5,347 nucleotides of DNA from positions 1 through 5,347 of the forward strand of contig JAUXFS010000175.1 in the NCBI GenBank assembly GCA_030622775.1, in the 5' to 3' direction. How positions within the stretch are numbered: position 1 is the stretch's first letter; each line of letters opens with the position of its first letter. This DNA comes from Rhodospirillales bacterium (GTDB lineage Bacteria > Pseudomonadota > Alphaproteobacteria > Rhodospirillales > Defluviicoccaceae). The notes below the pieces were generated by a model. That model had not been told where the DNA came from. It worked only from the letters and a program-made list of their open reading frames with translations, and searched no databases. The position numbers were made by a program, and so were the translations under genes. This document shows, one piece after another, positions 1-5,347 of this stretch.

Positions 1-1
1 G

Positions 2-556
2 GTCCATCCCGAGTACGCGGAAATGCCGACGCCGAAGCAGGATTACGAGCTGGCCAAGAAACTGCTTGCGGACGCCGGCCATCCGAACGGCATCGACCTG
101 GAGATCGTCTGCAAGAAGGACCCACCCTGGGAGGTGGCCGCGGTCCAGGCCATGGCCCAGATGTGCGAGCCGGCGGGGATCCGCATCAAGATCAATGTGA
201 TGCCCAGCGCCCAGTACTGGGAGATCTGGGACAAAGCCGATTTCGGCTTTACCGCCTGGACCCATAGGCCGCTGGGAGTCATGGTGCTGAACCTGGGGTA
301 CCGATCGGGCGTTCCGTGGAACGAGAGCCACCACAACAATCCGGAGTTCGACAAGTTGTTGGACGTGGCCAGCGCCACGCTGGACCTGAACGAGCGTCGC
401 ATCCATATGGAAGGTCTCCAGAAAATGATGCAGGCCGACGGAGTGATCGCCCAGCCGTTCTGGCGCTCGGTGTTCGCCGCCGGCAACAAGCGGGTTCAGG
501 GATACAAGATCCATCCGACCTTGTACCACCAGCTGAACAAGGTCTGGATCGCTTAG
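2..556 (+). CDS. ABC transporter periplasmic solute-binding protein (SBP_bac_5 family), C-terminal part
   Basis: This is the 3' end of a family 5 (cluster C, Dpp/Opp-like) extracytoplasmic binding protein, which captures a solute in the periplasm and delivers it to the permeases encoded next. The frame is open from base 2, giving 184 visible residues before a TAG stop. Full family members are about 500-600 residues, so roughly the first two thirds lie outside the window, including the signal peptide. Seen in the sequence: the typical 'DYELAKKLLADAGHPNG' helix and turn (residues about 14-30 of the fragment), the 'WNESHHNNPEFDKLL' segment (about 106-120) that matches the family's WN-x(n)-NPEFDxLL pattern, and the closing segment 'IHPTLYHQLNKVWIA', a standard C-terminus for these proteins. 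Its place directly ahead of OppB/OppC/OppDF-type genes confirms the role. The ligand cannot be inferred: this family binds peptides, opines, nickel, heme, bile acids, sugars and others. The ATG at 23 is internal, not the real start. Confidence 0.93.
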   Translation, partial: VHPEYAEMPTPKQDYELAKKLLADAGHPNGIDLEIVCKKDPPWEVAAVQAMAQMCEPAGIRIKINVMPSAQYWEIWDKADFGFTAWTHRPLGVMVLNLGYRSGVPWNESHHNNPEFDKLLDVASATLDLNERRIHMEGLQKMMQADGVIAQPFWRSVFAAGNKRVQGYKIHPTLYHQLNKVWIA

Positions 557-568
557 GACCGTGGCGCG

Positions 569-592
569 GCGGCGGGTGGAAAGCCCCGCCGC
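569..592 (+). other. GC-rich stem-loop between the binding-protein and permease genes
   Basis: An exact 8-bp inverted repeat: GCGGCGGG at 569-576 pairs with CCCGCCGC at 585-592 around an 8-nt loop (577-584, TGGAAAGC). It starts 12 bases after the binding-protein stop codon. The bases after it (CTCCCTGCGG) have no T-run, so it is not a classical intrinsic terminator. In other binding-protein-dependent ABC operons, stem-loops at this position protect the upstream mRNA from 3' exonucleases or cause partial termination, so that the binding protein is made in excess over the membrane parts. That role is inferred here from position and structure only. Confidence 0.55.
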
Positions 593-645
593 TCCCTGCG
601 GTGTCGGCATCGAACGACGCGCCGGGATTTGGCCAACCGACGAAC

Positions 646-650
646 GAGAG
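646..650 (+). promoter_or_regulatory. Ribosome binding site that sets the OppB-type start
   Basis: GAGAG at 646-650 lies 11 bases ahead of ATG 662, a slightly long but usable spacing. The reading frame could be extended to a TTG at 629, but only a GGGA one base away precedes that codon. The extra residues (ANRRTRDADG) are also not typical of the family, whose members start just before a 'FILRRL' segment. This supports 662 as the start. Confidence 0.5.
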
Positions 651-661
651 ACGCTGACGGC

Positions 662-1594
662 ATGGTTTTGTTTATCCTGAGACGCCTCGGCACGATGGCC
701 TTGACCATGCTGGTGGTGTCGTTACTGCTGTTCCTGCTGCTGGAGTTCACTCCGGGAAACGTCGCCACCAAGGTCCTGGGGCCGTATTCAAGCGAGGAGC
801 AACGCAACCTCTGGCTCGAGGCGCACGGCTACTTCGAGCCCCTGTGGTACCGCTACGGCACCTGGCTCGGCCGCTTCGTCTCCGGCGATTTCGGCGACTC
901 CATCCGCTTCAAGGTCCCGGTTGCCGACGTGCTGTGGCCCAGGCTGTGGAACACCGCCATTCTCGGCTTCTGGACGTTCGCGGTAATGATTCCGCTTTCG
1001 CTGATGTTGGGCGTCCTCGCCGGAATGCGGGAAGGATCCCTGCTCGACCGGACGATTTCGGTGACCAGCATCGTCACCACCTCGATCCCCGAGTTCGCCA
1101 GCGCCGTGTTTCTCGCCGCGCTCTTCGTCTTCTGGCTGGGCATCCTGCCCGGAACCAGCACGATGAGCGGCGGCTTCGACTGGGTCCAACTGGTGCTGCC
1201 GGTGATGGTGCTGGTGCTCTACGACTTCGGCTACGTGGCGCGGATGACCCGGGCATCGATGGCCGAGGTGATGACGACGCATTACATCCGCACCGCCGTC
1301 CTCAAGGGACTGCCGTATCGGCGGGTGATTCTCAAGCACGCGCTCCGCAACGCCCTGATCGCGCCGTTCACGGTGATCACCCTGCAGGTCAACTGGCTGC
1401 TTTCCGGGGTCATCGTCGTCGAGTTCTTCTTTGCCTACAAGGGCTTCGGCGCGCTGTTGCTGGAGGCCTCGCTCAACCAGGACATTTTCCTGATCGAGGC
1501 TTGCGCCATGGTCGCGGTGTTCGTCGCCGCCTCCACCCAGACCATCGCCGATGTCGGCTACACCGTCCTCAACCCGCGAATCCGGTTTGCGTGA
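662..1594 (+). CDS. ABC transporter permease, OppB/DppB type
   Basis: Inner-membrane permease subunit of a PepT-family importer, forming half of the translocation channel. It is 310 residues, the usual size. Seen: a family-typical N-terminus 'MVLFILRRLG' leading into TM1 (about 10-30); a periplasmic loop with the conserved 'SGDFGDS' motif (about 74-80); further hydrophobic segments near 97-121, 134-160, 175-193, 232-255 and 277-299, six in all; and the EAA coupling loop at about 208-230 ('YIRTAVLKGLPYRRVILK', with the conserved Gly at 216), which docks on the ATPase. The C-terminal 'LNPRIRF' matches the LDPRIR ending of OppB/DppB proteins. ATG 662 is chosen over the in-frame TTG at 629 because it fits the family N-terminus and has an upstream GAGAG. 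The next gene starts 10 bp after its stop. The sequence identifies the permease class but not the substrate, so no specific gene symbol is given. Confidence 0.93.
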   Translation: MVLFILRRLGTMALTMLVVSLLLFLLLEFTPGNVATKVLGPYSSEEQRNLWLEAHGYFEPLWYRYGTWLGRFVSGDFGDSIRFKVPVADVLWPRLWNTAILGFWTFAVMIPLSLMLGVLAGMREGSLLDRTISVTSIVTTSIPEFASAVFLAALFVFWLGILPGTSTMSGGFDWVQLVLPVMVLVLYDFGYVARMTRASMAEVMTTHYIRTAVLKGLPYRRVILKHALRNALIAPFTVITLQVNWLLSGVIVVEFFFAYKGFGALLLEASLNQDIFLIEACAMVAVFVAASTQTIADVGYTVLNPRIRFA

Positions 1595-1604
1595 GGGAGA
1601 TGAG

Positions 1605-2507
1605 ATGACCGATATCGGCGAGACCGCCACCCCCGCGCCGTCCGCGCCGTCGCCAGGCGCGGCGTTCGGGCGGGCGATCCGCTCGTTCGCCCTGTTGCGC
1701 GAGAGCGGCGCCGGAATGGTCGGCGTCGGGTTGATCGCGCTGTGGGTGTTCGTTGCCCTGTTCGCCCCGCTGGTCGCGCCGTTCGACCCCAACGCCACCC
1801 TGCAGCCATTCGCCAAGCCGGGCACGGTGTACGCCCAGGGCGGCACCTTCTGGCTGGGAACCGACCATATCGGCCGCGACATCCTGTCCAGGATCATCTG
1901 GGGCTCGCGGGCGGTGTTGTTCTACGCGCCGCTGGCCACCGCCAGCGCGTATCTGGTCGGGATCCTGATGGGGCTTGCCGCCGGTTACTTCCGGGGCAAG
2001 ATGGACGAATTTCTCTCGTTCATCGCCAACGTCATTCTCTCGTTCCCGGTGCTGGTGCTCTACATCCTGGTCATCGCCACCATCGGCGCCTCCGGCATCA
2101 ACATCGTCATCGCCATCACCTTCGCCAGCGCGCCGGGGATCATGCGCATCGTCCGCGGCCTGGTCCTCGACCTGCGCAACCGCGATTACGTCGCCGCCGC
2201 CCAGACCCGCGGCGAGTCCTCCTGGTACATCATGCTGGTCGAGATCCTGCCCAACGCCCGCGGCCCGCTGATCGTCGACGCCTGCCTGCGCCTCGGCTAC
2301 GTGATCATCACCATCGGCGTGCTCGGCTTTCTCGGCCTCGGCCTGCCGCCGCCGGACCCGGACTGGGGCGGGATGATCAACGAAACCCGGTCGATGGCGC
2401 TGGCCTTTCCCCACATGACGATTTTCCCGTGCATCGCCATCTCGTCGCTGATCCTCGGCTTCAACATGCTCGCCGACGGCCTCCGCGAAATCGCCATTAG
2501 GGATTGA
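1605..2507 (+). CDS. ABC transporter permease, OppC/DppC type
   Basis: Second inner-membrane permease subunit, pairing with the OppB-type protein to form the channel. It has 300 residues. Seen: an Ala/Pro-rich cytoplasmic tail (about 5-20); TM1 of the OppC N-terminal domain (about 37-59); the family signature 'FWLGTDHIGRDILSRIIWGS' (82-101), matching the LGTDxxGRDxxSRxxxGxR pattern; hydrophobic segments near 105-127, 140-160, 165-183, 228-247 and 273-290; an EAA loop (about 194-220, 'RNRDYVAAAQTRGESSWYIM') contacting the ATPase; and 'FLGLGLPPPDPDWGGMI' (242-258), almost invariant in OppC proteins. The end, 'NMLADGLREIAIRD', matches the usual NxLGDxLRDxxDPR tail but lacks the final PR. GGGAG at 1595-1599 sits 5 bases before ATG 1605 and supports this start over a possible upstream extension to 1551. 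The stop is immediately followed by the ATPase gene, indicating tight coupling. Confidence 0.94.
   Translation: MTDIGETATPAPSAPSPGAAFGRAIRSFALLRESGAGMVGVGLIALWVFVALFAPLVAPFDPNATLQPFAKPGTVYAQGGTFWLGTDHIGRDILSRIIWGSRAVLFYAPLATASAYLVGILMGLAAGYFRGKMDEFLSFIANVILSFPVLVLYILVIATIGASGINIVIAITFASAPGIMRIVRGLVLDLRNRDYVAAAQTRGESSWYIMLVEILPNARGPLIVDACLRLGYVIITIGVLGFLGLGLPPPDPDWGGMINETRSMALAFPHMTIFPCIAISSLILGFNMLADGLREIAIRD
2499..2503 (+). promoter_or_regulatory. Ribosome binding site for the fused ATPase, with two candidate starts
   Basis: AGGGA at 2499-2503, inside the last codons of the OppC-type gene, lies 4 bases before GTG 2508 and 10 bases before ATG 2514. Both are in frame. ATG 2514 is preferred as the stronger codon with acceptable spacing. 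GTG 2508 would add two residues (M-D) and would abut the TGA stop at 2505-2507. Confidence 0.5.
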
Positions 2508-2513
2508 GTGGAC

Positions 2514-4598
2514 ATGTCCGACGAACCCCCGTTGCTGGAAATAGAGAACCTCTGCATCTCCTACTTCACCCGCGCCGGCGAGATCCCGGCGGTGGTCGAT
2601 TTCTCGATGACGCTGCACGCCGGCGAGAGCATCGGTCTGGTCGGTGAATCGGGCTGCGGCAAATCGACCGTGGCGATGGCGATCATGCAGTACATGGGCC
2701 ACAACGGCGGCATCGTCGGCGGTTCGATCCGCTTCAAGGGCCGCGACCTCGCCAGCTACAGCGCCAAGGAACTGCGTCGGCTTCGTGGCTCGGAGGTGGC
2801 AATGATCTACCAGGAGCCGATGGCCGCGCTCAATCCGAGCCTCACCCTCGGCAGCCAGTTGATCGAAGTGCCGATGACCCACGAAGGCCTGCGACGATCG
2901 GAGGCATATTCCCGCGCCGTCGAAATGCTCTCCGACGTCCGGCTGTCGGATCCCGAGCGGGTGATGGCGGCCTACCCGCACCAGATCTCCGGCGGCCAGC
3001 AGCAGCGCGTGGTCATCGCCATGGCGTTGCTGGGCAAACCCTCGCTGCTGCTCCTCGACGAGCCGACCACGGCGCTCGACGTCACCGTCGAGGCGGGTAT
3101 CGTCAATCTGATCGCCGACATCAGCAAGAAATTCGGCACCGCCCAAATCTACATCTCCCACAACTTGGGACTGATTCTGTCGACCTGCGAAAGAGTCTGC
3201 GTGATGTACTCGGGCGAAGCGATCGAAGAAGGGCGGATCGTCGACCTGTTCGAGCGCCCCCTGCATCCGTACACCCAGGGACTGTTCGGATGCATCCCGC
3301 TGCCCAGTTGCGACAAGAATGCCCGCCCGCTGACGCCGATCCGCGGCCAGCTACCGTTGCCCCACGAGCGGCCGCGGGGCTGCTATTTCGGTCCGCGCTG
3401 CGACTACTTCCGCGACGGGCTGTGCAATCGCGAGCTGATCCCGATGAGTCCGTCCGATCAATCCGGTCACCGGGTTCGCTGCCTGCGCTGGCAGGAAGTC
3501 CCCGGGGAGACGCCGGAGCGGGTGGTCGTCGCCCGCGAGCGCATCCAGGTGGGAGAAGAGGTGCTCAGGGCGACCGGACTGCAGAAGTACTATCCGATCC
3601 ACGACCGTTCGCTGGCGGCGTTGATCTCGGGGAAAGGCGTCCGCTACGTGAAGGCCAACGAGACCCTGGATTTCGGCGCCTGTGTCAGGGAAACCGTCGC
3701 CATCGTCGGCGAGTCCGGGTGTGGCAAATCGACGTTCGCCAAGGTGTTGATGGGACTGGAGACGGCCACCGACGGCGAGCTCCATTTCGCCGGCGACGAA
3801 ATCAGCAGAAGCCCGGTGCGCAAGCGAAGCCCGCAGCAACTGGGTTCCCTGCAGATGGTGTTTCAGAACCCCAACGAGACCCTCAATCCCAGCCATACCA
3901 TCGGCGCGCAGATCGGGCGGGTTATCAAGAAGTTCGGCGTCGAGTCCGACCCGGGAAAGATCCAGCAGCGGGTGCTGGAACTGCTCGACACCGTCAAGCT
4001 CCCGCGTGATTTCTACAAGCGCCGGCCGCGCCAGCTCTCCGGCGGCCAGAAACAACGTGTCGGCATCGCCCGGGCGTTCGCCGGAAACCCCAAAATGGTC
4101 GTCGCCGACGAGCCGATCTCGGCCCTCGACGTTTCGGTCGCGGCGGCGGTGACCGAGCTTCTGATGGACATCCAGCGCGAGCACGGGACGACGCTGCTGT
4201 TCATCAGCCACGACCTCAGCGTGGTGCGCTATCTCGCCGACCGCATCGTCGTCATGTATCTGGGACAGATCATGGAGCGCGGCACCACCGAGCAAGTGTT
4301 CGCGCCACCCTATCATCCCTACACCGAGGCGTTGCTGTCGGCGGTGCCGATCGCCGATCCCAACGTCAAAAAGCGCGAGATCGTGCTCGAAGGCAACATT
4401 CCGAGCGCACTCAATCCGCCCAAGGGCTGCCCCTTCGCCACCCGTTGCCCTCGCAAGATCGGCGACATCTGCGACAACGAGATGCCACCGCGGAAATCCG
4501 ACCATCCCCGCCACGTCATCGCCTGCCACATCCCGCTCGAGGACCTCATCAAGGTCGAGCCGGTGTTCCGCACGGTTGCCGGAGAAGCCGCCGAGTAG
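2514..4598 (+). CDS. Fused dual ATP-binding protein of a peptide-type ABC importer (OppD-OppF fusion)
   Basis: Cytoplasmic ATPase that powers the importer. At 694 residues it is twice the length of a single OppD or OppF subunit and carries two complete ABC domains, as in GsiA and YejF. First domain (about 6-265): Walker A GESGCGKS 44-51, Q-loop Q100, signature SGGQQQR 159-165, Walker B LLLLDEP with D182/E183, H-loop H216. Second domain (about 345-615): Walker A GESGCGKS 399-406, Q-loop Q451, signature SGGQKQR 509-515, Walker B with D532/E533, H-loop H566. All catalytic residues are present, so both ATP sites should be active. Each domain ends in the oligopeptide/dipeptide transporter C-terminal region with four cysteines: C290, C296, C304, C323 and C639, C645, C653, C671. 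In oligopeptide importers such as mycobacterial OppABCD this region binds a [4Fe-4S] cluster. The start could also be GTG 2508. The neighbouring permease genes make it the energising subunit of this operon. Confidence 0.95.
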   Translation: MSDEPPLLEIENLCISYFTRAGEIPAVVDFSMTLHAGESIGLVGESGCGKSTVAMAIMQYMGHNGGIVGGSIRFKGRDLASYSAKELRRLRGSEVAMIYQEPMAALNPSLTLGSQLIEVPMTHEGLRRSEAYSRAVEMLSDVRLSDPERVMAAYPHQISGGQQQRVVIAMALLGKPSLLLLDEPTTALDVTVEAGIVNLIADISKKFGTAQIYISHNLGLILSTCERVCVMYSGEAIEEGRIVDLFERPLHPYTQGLFGCIPLPSCDKNARPLTPIRGQLPLPHERPRGCYFGPRCDYFRDGLCNRELIPMSPSDQSGHRVRCLRWQEVPGETPERVVVARERIQVGEEVLRATGLQKYYPIHDRSLAALISGKGVRYVKANETLDFGACVRETVAIVGESGCGKSTFAKVLMGLETATDGELHFAGDEISRSPVRKRSPQQLGSLQMVFQNPNETLNPSHTIGAQIGRVIKKFGVESDPGKIQQRVLELLDTVKLPRDFYKRRPRQLSGGQKQRVGIARAFAGNPKMVVADEPISALDVSVAAAVTELLMDIQREHGTTLLFISHDLSVVRYLADRIVVMYLGQIMERGTTEQVFAPPYHPYTEALLSAVPIADPNVKKREIVLEGNIPSALNPPKGCPFATRCPRKIGDICDNEMPPRKSDHPRHVIACHIPLEDLIKVEPVFRTVAGEAAE

Positions 4599-4762
4599 GC
4601 GATCCCGTAGCGACCTCGGCATTTCGATCGACCTCGGTTTCGCCCGATCCTTCCTACCTTGGGCGGCGCAGGAGCTAGAAATTCGATCGCAAGAAACGGA
4701 GTGCGGCTACTACGTCGCGCCTCCACTATGGGATGGGAGCAACGGTTTCTTGGAGCGGCACG
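4599..4762 (+). other. Intergenic region with short repeats, before the DMT gene
   Basis: A 164-bp gap between the ATPase stop and the DMT start. It holds two copies of CGACCTCGG (4611-4619 and 4629-4637) spaced 18 bp apart, the 8-bp palindrome TCGATCGA (4624-4631), and TTCGATCG twice (4623-4630 and 4682-4689). A 6-bp inverted repeat, GCCGAG 4590-4595 with CTCGGC 4615-4620, overlaps the ATPase stop but has a 19-nt loop and no T-run, so it is not a convincing terminator. I see no promoter with good -35 and -10 boxes. Whether the DMT gene has its own promoter here or is read through from the ABC operon is unresolved. Confidence 0.4.
4752..4755 (+). promoter_or_regulatory. Ribosome binding site of the DMT transporter gene
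   Basis: GGAG at 4752-4755 stands 7 bases before ATG 4763, an ideal distance. This favours 4763 over the next in-frame ATG at 4793, which lacks a comparable site and would remove the first ten residues. Confidence 0.6.
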
Positions 4763-5347
4763 ATGAGCGGGATTGAAAAGATCAACAAAACCATGGGCGT
4801 GGTCGAGTGGACCTTGCTGATCGGCTTGTCGGTTCTCTGGGGCGGCTCGTTCTATTTCGTGGGCGTGGTGGTGGACGGCCTGCCGCCGTTCACCATTGTC
4901 GTGTTGCGCGTCGGGATCGCGGCGCTCGCGCTCAACGTCGCCGTGCTCGCGATGGGCCTGCGCATGCCGTCGGATCGCCGTGCGTGGGTCGCTTTCTTCG
5001 GCATGGGCTTTCTCAACAACCTGGTGCCGTTCTGCCTGATCGTCTGGGGGCAGACGCACATCGCCAGCGGCCTCGCGTCCATTCTCAACGCGACGACGCC
5101 GCTTTGCACGGTGGTGGTCGCCCATTTCCTCACCAGCGACGAGAAAATGGACGCCGGCAGGCTGGCTGGCGTCGCCATCGGCTTCACCGGCGTCGTTTTG
5201 ATGATCGGGCCGGAAGCCCTGAAAGGGCTCGGCGTCGACGTCTTCGCTCAACTTGCCGTTCTCGGTGCGGCGATCGCCTACGCCTTTGCCGGCGTCTTCG
5301 GTCGCCGGTTCCGGCGGATGGGCTTGGCGCCGCTGATCACCGCGACC
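4763..5347 (+). CDS. EamA/DMT-family transporter, N-terminal part
   Basis: Start of an inner-membrane drug/metabolite transporter superfamily protein (EamA domains), a family of secondary carriers often exporting amino acids or other metabolites. The frame is open to the window edge, so 195 residues are visible of a usual 280-310. About one third is missing, including most of the second EamA repeat. Seen: hydrophobic segments near 15-33, 43-65, 74-95, 101-121, 132-149 and 161-180; 'LWGGSFYFVGV' (25-35), the family's LWGxxF motif in TM1; 'LPPFTIVVLRVGIAALAL' (40-57), matching the conserved P-x(n)-R-x(3)-A pattern of TM2; 'ASILNATTPLCTVVVAHFL' (105-123) and 'GVAIGFTGVVLMIGPEAL' (136-153), typical of the end of the first EamA repeat. 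The start at ATG 4763 is backed by GGAG 7 bases upstream. It is in the same direction as the ABC operon but 164 bp away, so a functional link is uncertain. The substrate is unknown. Confidence 0.92.
   Translation, partial: MSGIEKINKTMGVVEWTLLIGLSVLWGGSFYFVGVVVDGLPPFTIVVLRVGIAALALNVAVLAMGLRMPSDRRAWVAFFGMGFLNNLVPFCLIVWGQTHIASGLASILNATTPLCTVVVAHFLTSDEKMDAGRLAGVAIGFTGVVLMIGPEALKGLGVDVFAQLAVLGAAIAYAFAGVFGRRFRRMGLAPLITAT

Noticed and set aside
629..661. TTG-initiated extension of the OppB-type permease
   Set aside because: It has no usable ribosome site, and the added residues do not resemble the N-terminus of the family. ATG 662 fits better.
1600..1608. Mini-ORF ATG-AGA-TGA overlapping the OppC-type start
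   Set aside because: A two-codon frame that arises from the GAGATGAGATGA context of the ribosome site and start. Nothing supports a regulatory role.
788..1897. 369-codon open frame on the minus strand
   Set aside because: Antisense to both permease genes. It has no domain, and its biased H/E/G/R composition is typical of a shadow frame.
1569..3266. 565-codon open frame on the minus strand
   Set aside because: It lies opposite the OppC-type and ATPase genes, whose products are clearly recognisable. The translation is low-complexity and rich in H, D, R, G and Q, as expected from the antisense of high-GC codons, with no recognisable domain.
4590..4620. Terminator after the fused ATPase gene
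   Set aside because: The stem is only 6 bp with a 19-nt loop and no T-run follows, so it is too weak to call.
3351..4622. 423-codon open frame on the minus strand
   Set aside because: Antisense to the second ABC domain, with the same biased composition and no motif. It is an artefact of GC-rich third positions.
4659..4687. Promoter (TTGGGC, 17-bp spacer, TTCGAT) ahead of the DMT gene
   Set aside because: The -10 candidate matches the consensus at only three of six positions. Such matches are expected by chance.
4576..4776. 66-codon frame across the ATPase end and intergenic gap
   Set aside because: It would start with TTG inside the ATPase gene, overlaps the DMT start and shows no recognisable motif.
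4319..5251. 310-codon open frame on the minus strand
   Set aside because: It spans the end of the ATPase, the intergenic gap and much of the DMT gene on the opposite strand. The translation is charged and low-complexity, and both + strand genes have strong family signatures.

Overview
The window is high-GC, compact and gene-dense, with strong Shine-Dalgarno spacing and GTG/ATG start choices. It looks like a free-living proteobacterium. The protein style (cluster C binding protein, OppB/OppC-type permeases, fused OppD-OppF-type ATPase, DMT exporter) suggests an alphaproteobacterium, but no marker gene is present, so this is an inference. All supported genes lie on the + strand.

Positions 2-4598 hold most of a peptide/opine/nickel (PepT, Dpp/Opp) family ABC importer operon. 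In order these are the C-terminal 184 residues of a periplasmic solute-binding protein (the gene begins before the window), an OppB-type permease (662-1594), an OppC-type permease (1605-2507), and a double-length ATPase (2514-4598) that joins the OppD-like and OppF-like subunits in one chain. The 105-bp gap after the binding-protein gene contains a perfect 8-bp GC stem-loop without a U-tract. The later junctions are 10 bp and 0-6 bp, as expected for one co-transcribed, translationally linked unit. Together the genes would make a full importer: the binding protein captures a solute in the periplasm, the OppB/OppC heterodimer forms the channel, and the fused ATPase supplies both nucleotide-binding sites. 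The substrate (peptide, opine, glycoside, metal chelate or other) cannot be read from the sequence.

A 164-bp gap (4599-4762) with short repeats but no convincing terminator or promoter leads to the first 195 residues of an EamA/DMT-family membrane transporter, which runs off the right edge (4763-5347).

I found no RNA gene, mobile element, CRISPR array, toxin/antitoxin or defence gene. The region looks like ordinary transport metabolism. The points worth a second look are the stem-loop, the fused ATPase with two separate four-cysteine (probable Fe-S) motifs, and the repeated motifs ahead of the DMT gene. I do not see a previously undescribed system here.
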